Shown: positions 27,324-36,498 of the stretch, piece after piece
Position numbering within the stretch: the stretch's first letter is position 1
How the letters are laid out: each line of letters begins with the position of its first letter
Source of the DNA: Bacillus haynesii
Lineage (GTDB): Bacteria > Bacillota > Bacilli > Bacillales > Bacillaceae
Direction: 5' to 3'
Length of the DNA stretch: 64,000 nucleotides
NCBI RefSeq assembly: GCF_001969855.1
Contig: NZ_MRBL01000003.1
Location: forward strand, 248,001-312,000
Notes under the pieces: model-generated
Told to the model about the DNA's origin: nothing
Seen by the model: the letters and a program-made list of their open reading frames with translations, nothing else
Database searches by the model: none
Program-made: the position numbers and the translations under genes

Positions 27324-28499
27324 ATGAAAGAGGCAGTTATTGTATCGGGGGCGAGAACCCCGATCGGAAAAGCAAAAAAAGGCTCATTGAGGACTGTCCG
27401 TCCCGATGATTTAGGCGCATATGCGGTGAGAGAGACGCTGAAAAGAGCTGGCGGTTATGAAGGGAATATCGATGATTTAATTATCGGCTGTGCTACGCCT
27501 GAAGCCGAACAAGGCTTGAATATGGCACGCAATATCGGGGCGCTGGCCGGTCTGCCACACACAGTTCCGGCCGTGACGATCAACAGATATTGTTCATCAG
27601 GACTTCAATCAATCGCATACGGGGCCGAAAAAATCATGCTTGGAGCTGCCGACACGATCATTGCCGGCGGCGCTGAATCGATGAGCATCGTACCGATGAT
27701 GGGGCATATCGTCAGACCGAACGCGGCGCTGGCGGAAACAGCTCCTGAATACTATATGGGAATGGGCCATACGGCTGAACAGGTTGCCGTCAAATACGGC
27801 GTTTCCAGAGAGGATCAGGATGCATTTGCTGTCAACAGCCATCAAAAAGCAGCCAAGGCGATCGCGGAAGGAAAATTCGAAGATGAAATTGTCCCGGTGG
27901 ACGTCACCATCAGAGAAGTGGATGAACATCACAAGCTGAAGGAGCGGACGTTTACTTTCTCTGCCGATGAAGGTGTACGCCCGGGGACAACCAAAGACGT
28001 TCTGTCAACGTTAAAACCGGCGTTTTCAGCGAACGGCTCGGTTACGGCAGGGAATTCCTCGCAGACGAGCGACGGGGGTGCCGCAGTGATGATCATGGAC
28101 AGAGAAAAAGCAGACGCACTCGGTTTAAAGCCCCTCGCAAAATTCCGTTCGTTCGCAGTCGGCGGCGTTCCGCCGGAAGTGATGGGCATCGGTCCTGTTG
28201 AAGCAGTCCCAAGGGCGCTGAAGATGGCGGGACTTGAGCTGTCAGATATCGGTTTATTCGAATTAAATGAAGCGTTCGCATCACAGGCGATCCAGGTCAT
28301 CAGGTCGCTTGGCATCGATGAAGAAAAAGTCAATGTCAACGGCGGAGCGATTGCGCTCGGACATCCGCTCGGCTGCACGGGAACAAAGCTGACGCTGACA
28401 TTGATCCACGAAATGCGGCGCAGAAGCGAGCAATTCGGCGTTGTGACGATGTGTATCGGCGGAGGTATGGGAGCAGCAGGCGTATTCGAATTAGTTTAA
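27324..28499 (+). CDS. fadA: FadA, 3-ketoacyl-CoA thiolase
   Basis: 391 residues, ATG after AGGAGG. Thiolase with acyl-accepting Cys in NRYCSSGLQSIAYGAEKI, the His in ALGHPLGCTGTK (GHPLG) and the second catalytic Cys in TMCIGGGMGAAGVFE. Cleaves 3-ketoacyl-CoA to acetyl-CoA plus a shortened acyl-CoA, the last step of each beta-oxidation cycle. 11 bp from fadN, so co-transcribed and functionally coupled to it. Confidence 0.95.
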   Translation: MKEAVIVSGARTPIGKAKKGSLRTVRPDDLGAYAVRETLKRAGGYEGNIDDLIIGCATPEAEQGLNMARNIGALAGLPHTVPAVTINRYCSSGLQSIAYGAEKIMLGAADTIIAGGAESMSIVPMMGHIVRPNAALAETAPEYYMGMGHTAEQVAVKYGVSREDQDAFAVNSHQKAAKAIAEGKFEDEIVPVDVTIREVDEHHKLKERTFTFSADEGVRPGTTKDVLSTLKPAFSANGSVTAGNSSQTSDGGAAVMIMDREKADALGLKPLAKFRSFAVGGVPPEVMGIGPVEAVPRALKMAGLELSDIGLFELNEAFASQAIQVIRSLGIDEEKVNVNGGAIALGHPLGCTGTKLTLTLIHEMRRRSEQFGVVTMCIGGGMGAAGVFELV

Positions 28500-28518
28500 T
28501 CACAAGGGGGATGGAACA

Positions 28519-30303
28519 ATGGAACAAACAAAAGATCATATGAAAAAAGGCGGCGCCTTTCTAATTGAAGAGGTAACAGCTGATCAGATGTTCACACCGG
28601 AAGATTTCACAGATGAACATAAAATGATCGCCAAAACGACTGAAGATTATATTCTCGGAGATGTTCTGCCATACATCGACGAAATTGAAGAGCACAATTT
28701 CGATCACTCTGTCAGGCTTCTGAAAAAAGCCGGCGAACTCGGGCTTCTCGGGGCTGACGTTCCTGAGGAGTATGGCGGACTCGGACTCGATAAAATCAGC
28801 TCGGCGCTGATCACCGAAAAATTCTCAAGAGCGGGGAGTTTTTCGTTATCGTACGGGGCGCACGTGGGGATCGGCACGCTTCCGATCGTATTTTTCGGAA
28901 CCGAGGAGCAAAAGAAAAAGTATCTGCCGTCCCTTGCAACAGGGGAAAAATTTGCAGCCTATGCTCTAACAGAGCCGGGCTCCGGATCTGATGCATTAGG
29001 GGCAAAAACAACGGCCGTTTTGAATGAGGCGGGAACCCACTATATATTAAACGGCGAAAAGCAATGGATTACAAACTCAGCTTTTGCCGATATTTTCATC
29101 GTCTATGCGAAAATAGACGGCGAACATTTTTCAGCCTTCATTGTGGAAAAAGATTACGCAGGCGTTTCCACAGGGCCTGAAGAGAAAAAAATGGGCATCA
29201 AAGGCTCTTCGACCCGCACACTCATCTTAGACCAGGTTCAAGTTCCGAAAGAAAACCTTTTAGGCGAACCCGGAAAAGGGCATGTCATCGCCTTCAATAT
29301 TTTAAATATCGGCCGCTATAAGCTCGCTGTCGGGACAATCGGCGCTTCCAAACGGGTTATCGAGCTGTCCGCTGCATATGCCAATCAGCGTCAGCAGTTT
29401 AAGACGCCGATTTCAAGGTTCAGCTTAATCGGCGAAAAAATCGCCAATATGTCAGCCAAACTTTATGCGATGGAAAGCTCTGTTTATCGTACGGTCGGGC
29501 TGTTTGAAGACAAAATGGGCACCTTGAGCGAAGAGGAGCAAAAAGACGGGCGCCAGGTCGCAAAATCGATCGCAGAATATGCAATCGAATGCTCCCTTAA
29601 CAAAGTATTCGGATCTGAAACGCTTGATTATATCGTTGATGAAGGCGTTCAAATCCACGGCGGTTACGGTTTCATGCAGGAATACGAAGTGGAGCGGGCT
29701 TACCGCGATTCACGGATCAACCGGATTTTTGAAGGAACAAACGAAATCAACCGCCTCATCGTCCCGGGCACCTACTTGAAAAAAGCGATGAAAGGCGAGC
29801 TTCCTCTGTTTGAGAAAGCAAAGGCGCTTCAGGAAGAACTGATGATGCTCATGCCTGAAGAACCAGGTGACGGTGTTCTCGAACAGGAAAAGTATCTGCT
29901 GAGAAACGCCAAAAAGACCGCGCTCATGATCGCGGGACTCGCCGCGCAAAAATACGGAAAAGCGATCGACCAGGAGCAGGAAATCCTCGTAAACATCGCC
30001 GACATTGTCAGCCAGGTCTATGCGATGGAAGCAGCTATTTTGCGTACTGAAAAAGCCATCCAGGCAACCGGCGAAGCCAAAAACGCCCAGAAAATTCTTT
30101 ATACGCAGATTTTTGCGCAGGAAGCTTTTCAGGAAATTGAAAGCCATGCCAAGGAATCACTCATTGCGATGGAATCAGGCGATTCGCTGCGCATGATGCT
30201 GTCCGCGCTCCGCAAATTGACGCGCTTTACGCCGGTCAACGTAATTGAGAAAAAGCGCCAGGCAGCCAAGGAAGTCTTTGAAGCTGAGAAATATATCGTT
30301 TAA
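28519..30303 (+). CDS. fadE: FadE, acyl-CoA dehydrogenase
   Basis: 594 residues, ATG after AAGGGGGATGG. Central acyl-CoA dehydrogenase module: LTEPGSGSDA, MGIKGSSTRTL, YANQRQQFKTPI, and the C-terminal signature QIHGGYGFMQEYEVERAYRD in which the base/flavin-contact region lies. A ~150-residue C-terminal helical extension makes it longer than classic enzymes, as in YusJ. Introduces the trans-2 double bond using FAD; electrons go to ETF, not encoded here. Last gene of the operon. Confidence 0.95.
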   Translation: MEQTKDHMKKGGAFLIEEVTADQMFTPEDFTDEHKMIAKTTEDYILGDVLPYIDEIEEHNFDHSVRLLKKAGELGLLGADVPEEYGGLGLDKISSALITEKFSRAGSFSLSYGAHVGIGTLPIVFFGTEEQKKKYLPSLATGEKFAAYALTEPGSGSDALGAKTTAVLNEAGTHYILNGEKQWITNSAFADIFIVYAKIDGEHFSAFIVEKDYAGVSTGPEEKKMGIKGSSTRTLILDQVQVPKENLLGEPGKGHVIAFNILNIGRYKLAVGTIGASKRVIELSAAYANQRQQFKTPISRFSLIGEKIANMSAKLYAMESSVYRTVGLFEDKMGTLSEEEQKDGRQVAKSIAEYAIECSLNKVFGSETLDYIVDEGVQIHGGYGFMQEYEVERAYRDSRINRIFEGTNEINRLIVPGTYLKKAMKGELPLFEKAKALQEELMMLMPEEPGDGVLEQEKYLLRNAKKTALMIAGLAAQKYGKAIDQEQEILVNIADIVSQVYAMEAAILRTEKAIQATGEAKNAQKILYTQIFAQEAFQEIESHAKESLIAMESGDSLRMMLSALRKLTRFTPVNVIEKKRQAAKEVFEAEKYIV

Positions 30304-30304
30304 A

Positions 30305-30593
30305 CGAAAAGCCCTGCTTTAAGCAGGGCTTCAGCGTGTCGAGAAACCCTCGCATTCGTTGTCAGGCCTGCTAAGTCGGTGCTCACGAATAAAAGAGGAA
30401 CGGCGGCTAACAGCCCAGGCGTCCTGCCTGAACACCGCCGTCATCACATTCTGTGAAAGTCAGCTCCGATGCTCGGCCTTCCTAGACCGCAAGGGTTGCG
30501 GGTCTCGCTGAAGGGATGACAAAATCCCAAAACAAAAAGCCGTTTTGCGATTTTATCAACAATCTGAAGCCCTGCTTTATACAGGGCTTCCTG
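30305..30593. repeat. Structured inverted-repeat element, possibly a MITE-like intergenic repeat
   Basis: This non-coding stretch has hairpin-forming ends that are inverted copies of each other: AAGCCCTGCTTTAAGCAGGG then CTTCAG at the left; the reverse complement of the right end reads AAGCCCTGTATAAAGCAGGG then CTTCAG. Inner segments also pair: GGCCTGCTAAGTCGG near 30366 with the reverse complement of CCGATGCTCGGCC near 30461, ACGGCGG/CCGCCGT around a CAGGC/GCCTG hairpin near the centre, and AGACCGCAA/TTGCGGGTCT on the right. No transposase and no open frame of interest. Copy number cannot be judged from one window. Confidence 0.55.
30307..30332 (+). terminator. Terminator after fadE
   Basis: GCCCTGCTT-AAGCAGGGC perfect stem with only a short T-run after it. 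It also forms the left end of the inverted-repeat element described at 30305-30593. Confidence 0.65.
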
Positions 30594-30677
30594 AGCTGTT
30601 ATAGAATCGAGCACTGTTTTAGGTTTTTCATTCGATCTGTGTTAAAATTACCTCGATTAAATGAGAGGGGTGTATGT

Positions 30678-31034
30678 ATGGCTTTGGATTTTTACTGGTA
30701 TCCGAAATGCGGGACATGCCGCAAAGCGAAAAAATGGCTTGAAGACCACGGCAAAGAAATCAATGGGATACATATCGCAGAACAGCCGCCAAGCAAGGAA
30801 AAACTGAAAGAGCTCTACGAGAAAAGCGGGCTTGAATTGAAGAAGTTTTTCAACACGAGCGGCCAAAAGTACCGCGAACTCGGCCTAAAAGACAAGCTGC
30901 AAAGCATGTCTGAAGATGAGCAGCTGGAACTGCTGGCTTCGGACGGTATGCTGATCAAACGCCCGATTACGACAGACGGCAGTAAAGTAACGGTCGGTTT
31001 TAAAGAAGATCAGTTTAAGACATACTGGTTATAA
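30678..31034 (+). CDS. yusI: YusI, ArsC/Spx-family thioredoxin-like protein
   Basis: 118 residues from the ATG at 30678 (GAGAGGGG upstream); an in-frame extension before it runs into the repeat element and has no ribosome binding site. Thioredoxin-like N-terminus with Cys11-x-x-Cys14 ([13 protein letters not shown]) and the ArsC-family Arg in [10 protein letters not shown]. Related to arsenate reductases and Spx; the B. subtilis homologue YusI has no firm function. Precedes gcvH as in B. subtilis. Confidence 0.87.
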   Translation: MALDFYWYPKCGTCRKAKKWLEDHGKEINGIHIAEQPPSKEKLKELYEKSGLELKKFFNTSGQKYRELGLKDKLQSMSEDEQLELLASDGMLIKRPITTDGSKVTVGFKEDQFKTYWL

Positions 31035-31095
31035 CACATCAAAATATGATATCTTCAATGTAGGATCGATTAAAACACTTTATGGAGGGGTTAGC

Positions 31096-31479
31096 ATGAG
31101 CACACCGAAAGAGTTGCGTTATTCAGAAGAACACGAATGGGTGAAGACAGAAGGAGATAAAGTCAGAATCGGCATTACAGACTTTGCCCAATCCGAACTT
31201 GGAGACATCGTATTTGTCGAGCTTCCTGAAGTGGGAGACGAAATCAAAGCGGACGAGCCTTTTGGCAGCGTTGAATCCGTAAAGACCGTTTCTGAGCTGT
31301 ATGCCCCGATCAACGGAAAAGTGGTCGAAGTGAACGAAGATTTGGAAGACAGCCCTGAATTCGTCAACGAGTCTCCGTATGAAAAGGCATGGATGATTAT
31401 CGTTGAGCCGTCTGATGCTTCTGAAATCGAAAATCTGATGACAGCCGAGCAATATGAGGACATGATAAAAGAAGACTAA
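31096..31479 (+). CDS. gcvH: GcvH, lipoyl carrier protein of the glycine cleavage system
   Basis: 127 residues, ATG after TGGAGGGG. Lipoyl domain with modification site Lys63 in [13 protein letters not shown] and the conserved YSEEHEWVK start. Shuttles the aminomethyl group between P, T and L proteins. In Bacillus it also acts as the octanoyl acceptor for LipM in lipoic acid synthesis. It stands apart from gcvPA-PB-T, which are not in this window. Confidence 0.96.
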   Translation: MSTPKELRYSEEHEWVKTEGDKVRIGITDFAQSELGDIVFVELPEVGDEIKADEPFGSVESVKTVSELYAPINGKVVEVNEDLEDSPEFVNESPYEKAWMIIVEPSDASEIENLMTAEQYEDMIKED

Positions 31480-31539
31480 GGATTATTCAGGATAGCTGTT
31501 CGTCGTTTGGATACTCTATATCAAGAGGGGGTGTCCAAA

Positions 31540-31776
31540 TTGACGCTGAAAAAAGAACGTATTGATATTACAGAACATGTTGAAAGCCGATTGAAAAACG
31601 GCGGAATGCAGCTGTACCATGAAAATGAGCTGATCGGCCGAATCACCGGAAAGGATCAATACGAGTTGAAATCTGGATATTCATTCCAAGATGAAAAAAT
31701 TTACAAAATGGCGGATACCGTAAGCGGACCGGATGCTAAATATGTAGACTGTGATGACCACCAAGGCTGGTGTTAA
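31540..31776 (+). CDS. yusG: YusG, DUF2553 protein
   Basis: 78 residues starting at TTG (AGAGGGGGTG upstream): MTLKKERIDITEHVESRLKN (start). An upstream in-frame ATG 33 bases earlier lacks a site. A small beta-rich protein with LYHENELIGRITGKDQY and a C-terminal Cys pair (VDCDDHQGWC). Function unknown. Followed by a clear terminator. Confidence 0.82.
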   Translation: MTLKKERIDITEHVESRLKNGGMQLYHENELIGRITGKDQYELKSGYSFQDEKIYKMADTVSGPDAKYVDCDDHQGWC

Positions 31777-31783
31777 TCAAGTC

Positions 31784-31811
31784 AGGCGGTGAATATTCAC
31801 TGCCTTTTTTT
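31784..31811 (+). terminator. Terminator after yusG
   Basis: AGGCGGTGAATATTCACTGCCT, a nearly perfect palindrome, is followed by TTTTTT. Confidence 0.82.
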
Positions 31812-31838
31812 ACAAGTAAATCTTTAAAGGTGATCCAT

Positions 31839-32183
31839 ATGCCGGAAAATGAAAAAGTCATGATCGTCGAAGGGAAATCAGATAAGCAAAAAGTGAAGCA
31901 TGTCATCGAAGAGCCCGTGGACATCATTTGCACAAACGGAACGATCAGCCAGGCAAAACTCGATGAATTCGCCGAAACGTTGTTTGATAAAGACGTTTAT
32001 ATCCTGGTGGATGCCGATGAATCAGGCGAAAAGCTCCGCCGTCAGCTGATGAGGGAGCTCCCCCAAGCTTCGCATCTATACATCGATAGAGTATACAAAG
32101 AAGTCGCTTCCGCCCCGAGTCAGCATGTTGCAGAAGTATTATTTCGTTCAAACATCCGGGTCTATACAAAATATTTATTATAA
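31839..32183 (+). CDS. yusF: YusF, Toprim-domain protein
   Basis: 114 residues from the ATG at 31839 (AAAGGTGA upstream). It is a stand-alone Toprim fold: VMIVEGKSDKQKV with the catalytic Glu, NGTIS, and the DxD motif in VYILVDADESGEKL. Single-domain Toprim proteins resemble RNase M5 and OLD-type nucleases; the biochemical role of YusF is unknown to me. Cytosolic. The upstream terminator suggests it has its own promoter. Confidence 0.86.
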   Translation: MPENEKVMIVEGKSDKQKVKHVIEEPVDIICTNGTISQAKLDEFAETLFDKDVYILVDADESGEKLRRQLMRELPQASHLYIDRVYKEVASAPSQHVAEVLFRSNIRVYTKYLL

Positions 32184-32208
32184 AACGTATTGAGGTGCGG
32201 TTCAACAG

Positions 32209-32517
32209 ATGCAAGAACTTCAAGAAAAAGAGCTAAAACGGCTTGAGCATGAAACCTGTCTTCTATATGTATACACGCCGTTCTGCGGAACGTGTCAGCT
32301 GGCCGGAAGAATGCTGGAAGTCGTTGATGAAATGATGAAGGACATTCCTTTTTATAAAAACAATCTCAATTATTCCCCGTCATTTGCCAAGCTGCATGAA
32401 ATAGAAAGCGTCCCGTGTTTTATCCTTTACAAAAATGGGCGAGTCGTCAAAAAAGAATACGCTTTTCACTCCGTTTCCTACTTATATGATACGATTAAAC
32501 AAAATGTTGTGGATTAA
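32209..32517 (+). CDS. yusE: YusE, thioredoxin-like protein
   Basis: 102 residues with the redox motif Cys26-x-x-Cys29 in VYTPFCGTCQLAGRM and the cis-Pro block ESVPCFILYKNGRVV, which here also has a Cys. No signal peptide, so a cytosolic thiol-disulfide protein. 25 bp after yusF, likely co-transcribed. Electron donor or client unknown. Confidence 0.87.
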   Translation: MQELQEKELKRLEHETCLLYVYTPFCGTCQLAGRMLEVVDEMMKDIPFYKNNLNYSPSFAKLHEIESVPCFILYKNGRVVKKEYAFHSVSYLYDTIKQNVVD

Positions 32518-32638
32518 GGGCGGTTTTGACATATTTCTCGGGAAATAACCAGCAAAAACTTGTCGAGCAATTCCTAAAGGAACTCCTGCGGCAGACAGAG
32601 AATCTGTAAGTATGACCAATTTACAGGAGGTTATACAG

Positions 32639-32986
32639 TTGGAGAAAATGGGATTGATAGAAAGAGAGGACAAGGCTCTTTTTTTAAAACCTCTATTATC
32701 TACAACGGCTTTGCTGATTACGTTTCAAGGCGAGAAAGAAGCTTTTACGTTAGCGATCAACGAAAAAGGGGAAATGGAAAAATCTTCTCCTGTAGAAAAA
32801 GCTCATTTGACCTTTTTTGGAGAGCAAAGCGAGATTATTGACCTTCTACACGGCGACATTTCATTGCAGCATCTCGTACAGCGCGGCACTGTTAAAGTGA
32901 AAGGCTCTTTCAGAGCTTTATTGAAGCTTGAAGCGATTTTATGGCTGACGGACGGCTTCTTTAAAAACAGCGATCTTTATTCATAG
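32639..32986 (+). CDS. yusD: YusD, SCP2-like sterol/lipid-binding domain protein
   Basis: 115 residues when started at the TTG at 32639, nine bases after AGGAGG; an ATG 27 bases upstream lies before that site. Strand-rich SCP2-like pattern (ALLITFQGEKEAFTLAINEKGE, partial; then GDISLQHLVQRGTVKVKGSFRALLKLE, partial). Proteins of this fold bind hydrophobic ligands; the Bacillus YusD function is not known. Last gene before the SAM-controlled methionine transporter. Confidence 0.75.
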   Translation: MEKMGLIEREDKALFLKPLLSTTALLITFQGEKEAFTLAINEKGEMEKSSPVEKAHLTFFGEQSEIIDLLHGDISLQHLVQRGTVKVKGSFRALLKLEAILWLTDGFFKNSDLYS

Positions 32987-33095
32987 ACATTTTAAACATT
33001 TGAAAAATCGGCACATTCCTTGTATAAGTCAGACAGGGGGCGGGCGTTTACGTTCGTCTCTTTTCGCCGTAGGCCGATTGTCTTACGGAAAATAG

Positions 33096-33124
33096 TTGAC
33101 AACTATTTTTTCGCATGATATCCT
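33096..33124 (+). promoter_or_regulatory. Promoter of the met ABC transporter operon
   Basis: TTGACA, 17-bp spacer, TATCCT. Located 47 bp before the SAM riboswitch aptamer, so transcription from here would pass through it. Confidence 0.6.
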
Positions 33125-33170
33125 ACTTTAAGAATTCCGATCATAATAATCAAAAAATGAATATATGTTT

Positions 33171-33332
33171 CTCTTATCCAGAGAGGTGGAGGGAAGTGCC
33201 CTATGAAACCCGGCAACCATCAACACGTGTTGAAATGGTGCCAATTCACACGAAGCGTCATGCTTTGAAAGATGAGAGAAAGGCCCAGACTATTCAAAAG
33301 CCTTTCTGCTCATGTGTGCAGAAAGGCTTTTT
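33171..33332 (+). ncRNA. SAM-I (S-box) riboswitch with expression-platform terminator
   Basis: Aptamer hallmarks in order: CTCTTATCCAGAGAGGTGGA (P1/P2 start), AGGGAAGTGCCCTATGAAACC core, CCGGCAACC, a P3-like stem with ACACGTGT, AATGGTGCCAATTC and closing GATGAGAG. A strong terminator hairpin AAGCCTTTCTGC / GCAGAAAGGCTTTTTT (33297-33332) follows. When SAM is abundant P1 forms and the terminator stops transcription before metN. This is the regulation expected for the B. subtilis orthologue. Confidence 0.96.
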
Positions 33333-33394
33333 TCATTGTTTGATCAGGAATTTAGACAACTATGAGAATTGAGCAAGAAAGCAGGTGATGGCTT

Positions 33395-34420
33395 TTGATA
33401 AATCTTCAAAATGTTTCAAAGATTTATCGGTCAAAGCATGGAGATGTCAATGCTGTCCAAGATGTCACCCTTACGATTAAAAAAGGTGAAATCTTCGGAA
33501 TTATTGGATATAGCGGAGCGGGAAAAAGCTCCTTGATCCGTCTCTTGAACGGACTTGAACAGCCGACTTCAGGCACGGTTGAAGTAGCCGGCAGAACAAT
33601 CAGCCAGATCAAAGGGAAGAAGCTGAGGAATGCAAGGCAGGAAATCAGCATGATTTTCCAGCATTTCAACCTCTTGTGGTCAAGAACGGTGCGCGACAAT
33701 ATTGCGTTTCCGCTGGAGATCGCCGGTGTCAGCAAAGCAAAACGTCTGAAAAGAGTCGCTGAACTGATTAAGCTTGTCGGTCTTGAAGGCAAGGAAAACG
33801 CCTACCCTTCACAGCTTAGCGGAGGGCAAAAGCAGCGCGTCGGCATCGCACGGGCGCTCGCAAACAATCCGAAAGTTCTCTTATGCGATGAAGCGACATC
33901 AGCGCTTGATCCGCAGACGACTGACTCGATCCTGGGTCTTCTGTCCGATATCAATGAAAGACTCGGGCTGACCATTGTCCTGATTACTCATGAAATGCAT
34001 GTCATCAGGAAAATCTGCCATAGAGTGGCCGTCATGGAAAACGGAAAGGTCGTAGAAGAGGGCGATGTGCTGAACGTATTCCTCAAGCCGAAGGAAGAAA
34101 TGACAAAGCGCTTTGTTCAGCAGGTAACAGAACCGGTGGAAACAAAGGAAACGCTGAAGCATTTCCTCGAAGAAACGACATCCGGGCGGACGATCAAGCT
34201 CACCTTCGTCGGTGAAGCAGCCGAATCGCCGCTGATCACGCAGATCATTCGGAAGTTCGATGTTGAAGTCAACATCCTTCAAGGCAAAATCTCGCAGACT
34301 CAGGACGGCGCATACGGTTCATTGTTCATTCATGTCGATGGGCGTGAAAACGAGGTCAATGACGTGGTCGATTTCATCAAGAGCCGCCAGGTAGAAGCAG
34401 AGGTGATCACGAATGTTTGA
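33395..34420 (+). CDS. metN: MetN, methionine ABC transporter ATPase
   Basis: 341 residues, TTG start after GCAGGTGAT. Walker A GYSGAGKSS, signature LSGGQKQRVGIARAL, Walker B VLLCDEATSALDP, H-loop LITHEMHV. The ~100 residues after the ATPase core form the C-terminal NIL (ACT-like) regulatory domain that binds methionine and gives trans-inhibition. First gene of metNPQ behind the SAM riboswitch; overlaps metP by 8 bp. Confidence 0.96.
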   Translation: MINLQNVSKIYRSKHGDVNAVQDVTLTIKKGEIFGIIGYSGAGKSSLIRLLNGLEQPTSGTVEVAGRTISQIKGKKLRNARQEISMIFQHFNLLWSRTVRDNIAFPLEIAGVSKAKRLKRVAELIKLVGLEGKENAYPSQLSGGQKQRVGIARALANNPKVLLCDEATSALDPQTTDSILGLLSDINERLGLTIVLITHEMHVIRKICHRVAVMENGKVVEEGDVLNVFLKPKEEMTKRFVQQVTEPVETKETLKHFLEETTSGRTIKLTFVGEAAESPLITQIIRKFDVEVNILQGKISQTQDGAYGSLFIHVDGRENEVNDVVDFIKSRQVEAEVITNV

Positions 34421-35081
34421 AAAACTGTTTCCAAACGTAGATATGGAGCAGCTGTGGGAAGCAACGTATGAAACGATCTATATGACAGGAATTTCTCTGT
34501 TGTTTGCTTTTATCATCGGAGTGATTCTCGGTATGCTGCTGTATTTAACTTCAAAAGGCAACATTTGGCAGAATCGGGTCATTAACGGTGTAATCTCGGC
34601 AATCGTCAATGTGTTCAGGTCTATTCCTTTTATTATATTGATCATTTTGCTGCTCGGTTTCACAAAGTTTTTAATGAACACGATCCTGGGGCCGAACGCC
34701 GCACTTCCGGCTTTGATTATCGCATCCGCTCCGTTCTATGCCCGCCTAGTTGAAATTGCTTTGCGCGAAGTTGACAAAGGCGTGATTGAAGCGGCGAAAT
34801 CGATGGGGGCAAAAACATCGACGATCATATTTAAAGTACTCCTGCCCGAATCGATGCCGGCGCTGATCTCAGGCATTACGGTTACGGCGATTGCACTGAT
34901 CGGTTCGACGGCGATGGCCGGAGCAATCGGTTCAGGCGGACTCGGGAACCTTGCCTATGTAAACGGCTTTCAGATGAACAATCCCGATATTATACTCATC
35001 GCAACTATTTTCATCTTAGCTATTGTGTTCATCATCCAATTTATCGGGGATTTTATAACAAATAAATTAGACAAACGTTAG
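34413..35081 (+). CDS. metP: MetP, methionine ABC transporter permease
   Basis: 222 residues with five to six transmembrane helices and the coupling motif EAAKSMGAKTSTIIFKVLLPE typical of MetI-type permeases (quoted in part). Starts within the metN end. Works as a dimer with MetN and receives methionine, including D-methionine or sulfoxide in B. subtilis, from MetQ. Confidence 0.95.
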   Translation: MFEKLFPNVDMEQLWEATYETIYMTGISLLFAFIIGVILGMLLYLTSKGNIWQNRVINGVISAIVNVFRSIPFIILIILLLGFTKFLMNTILGPNAALPALIIASAPFYARLVEIALREVDKGVIEAAKSMGAKTSTIIFKVLLPESMPALISGITVTAIALIGSTAMAGAIGSGGLGNLAYVNGFQMNNPDIILIATIFILAIVFIIQFIGDFITNKLDKR

Positions 35082-35094
35082 GGAGGACATCAAC

Positions 35095-35925
35095 ATGAAA
35101 AAAGGTTTATTAACAGCTTTATTCATCATTTTTGCAGGTGTTTTGGCCGCTTGCGGATCTTCCAGCAGCGAAGGAGATAAAGACAGCAAAGTCATTACAG
35201 TCGGAGCGACGCCAACGCCTCACGCTGAAATCCTTGAAGAAGCAAAGCCGCTTTTGAAAGAAAAAGGCTATGAGCTTAAAATCAAAAATTTCACGGACTA
35301 CAAACTGATCAACAAAGCGCTCGCTACAAAAGATCTTGATGCGAACTACTTCCAGCACATCCCGTACCTTGAACAAGAAATGAAAGAAAATAAAGATTAC
35401 GATCTTGTCAACGTCGGTGCGGTACACCTTGAGCCATTTGGCATTTATTCTAAAAAGTATAAATCTTTAAAAGACCTTCCTGACGGTGCAAAAATTATTA
35501 TGAGCAACAACGCCGCTGAACAGGGCCGCATGCTTGCAATGCTTGAAAATGCGGGGCTGATCAAGCTGAAATCAGGCATTGAAAAAGTGGACGCGACAGT
35601 AAAAGATATTACAGAAAACAAGAAAAACCTAAAAATCAAAAATGATGTGGCGCCTGAAATGACGGCAAAAGCATACGAAGCCAATGAAGCTGACGCAGTG
35701 TTCATCAATGTGAACTATGCGATCCAAAACAAGCTGAATCCGAAAACCGATTCAATCGAACTTGAGTCTCCAAAAGACAATCCTTACGCTAACATCATCG
35801 CCGTCCGCAAAGGCGACGAAGATTCTGACAAAGTAAAAGCTCTGATGGATGTATTGCGCTCTGATGACATCAAAAAGTTCATCGACAAAAAATATGAAGG
35901 CTCTGTTATTTCTGTATCTGAGTAA
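35095..35925 (+). CDS. metQ: MetQ, methionine-binding lipoprotein
   Basis: 276 residues. Signal peptide with lipobox GVLAAC-GSSS. NlpA/MetQ-fold landmarks: VGATPTPHAEILEEAKPLLK, LDANYFQHIPYLEQE, and VFINVNYAIQNKL. It delivers methionine to MetNP from the cell surface. ATG after AGGGAGGACATC. A strong terminator follows. Confidence 0.95.
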   Translation: MKKGLLTALFIIFAGVLAACGSSSSEGDKDSKVITVGATPTPHAEILEEAKPLLKEKGYELKIKNFTDYKLINKALATKDLDANYFQHIPYLEQEMKENKDYDLVNVGAVHLEPFGIYSKKYKSLKDLPDGAKIIMSNNAAEQGRMLAMLENAGLIKLKSGIEKVDATVKDITENKKNLKIKNDVAPEMTAKAYEANEADAVFINVNYAIQNKLNPKTDSIELESPKDNPYANIIAVRKGDEDSDKVKALMDVLRSDDIKKFIDKKYEGSVISVSE

Positions 35926-35934
35926 ATGAAAGAA

Positions 35935-35966
35935 CACCCCGGTTTCCAGAAAACCGGGGTTTTTTC
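35935..35966 (+). terminator. Terminator after metQ
   Basis: ACCCCGGTTTtc-cagAAAACCGGGGT stem followed by TTTTT. Confidence 0.87.
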
Positions 35967-36031
35967 GCGTATTTTTTGAAAAGAAGCTCATAATAAAAAA
36001 AGACTACCAACTGAAAATGGAGGAACAAAAC

Positions 36032-36400
36032 GTGAATCAGCATGAATCAGAAAGCATTATCGAATCCGCACTGCATGAATATAAGGCGGGGATCGGCATC
36101 TTTTCCGAAAAAATGCCCGGGATTGCCGCCAAATACAACGAATTTACCGAAGAATGCTTTAAAAAAGGCGCGCTCAGCGAAAAGGATAAGCAGCTGATCG
36201 CACTGGGCATCAGTGTCAATACGCAGGATGAATATTGCATTATTTATCACATCAAGGGCTGCCTGGATTGCGGAGCGTCAGAGGAAGAAATTCTTGAAGC
36301 AGTCGGTGTAACTGCGGCATTTGGCGGAGGCGCGGCCATGAGCCAAGCCGTCACACTCGTTTTGCAGGCGATGGAAGAATTCCAGCAAATGAAGCATTGA
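36032..36400 (+). CDS. yurZ: YurZ, carboxymuconolactone decarboxylase/AhpD-like protein
   Basis: 122 residues with GTG start eight bases after GGAGG; the ATG 15 bases upstream is inside that ribosome binding site. AhpD-like helical fold with the CMD core [17 protein letters not shown]: a Cys-x3-His pair in place of the usual redox CxxC, and two further Cys nearby. Family members are peroxidase partners or gamma-carboxymuconolactone decarboxylases; the role here is unknown. Neighbour of metQ as in B. subtilis. Confidence 0.82.
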   Translation: MNQHESESIIESALHEYKAGIGIFSEKMPGIAAKYNEFTEECFKKGALSEKDKQLIALGISVNTQDEYCIIYHIKGCLDCGASEEEILEAVGVTAAFGGGAAMSQAVTLVLQAMEEFQQMKH

Positions 36401-36498
36401 TTTTTCGTCCGTGAAAGCATATTGAAAGCACACACATCTTTGCAGAGTTTGTATATAACTGGTACTATGTAAGAAAATCTCTGAAAGGATGATTTATT

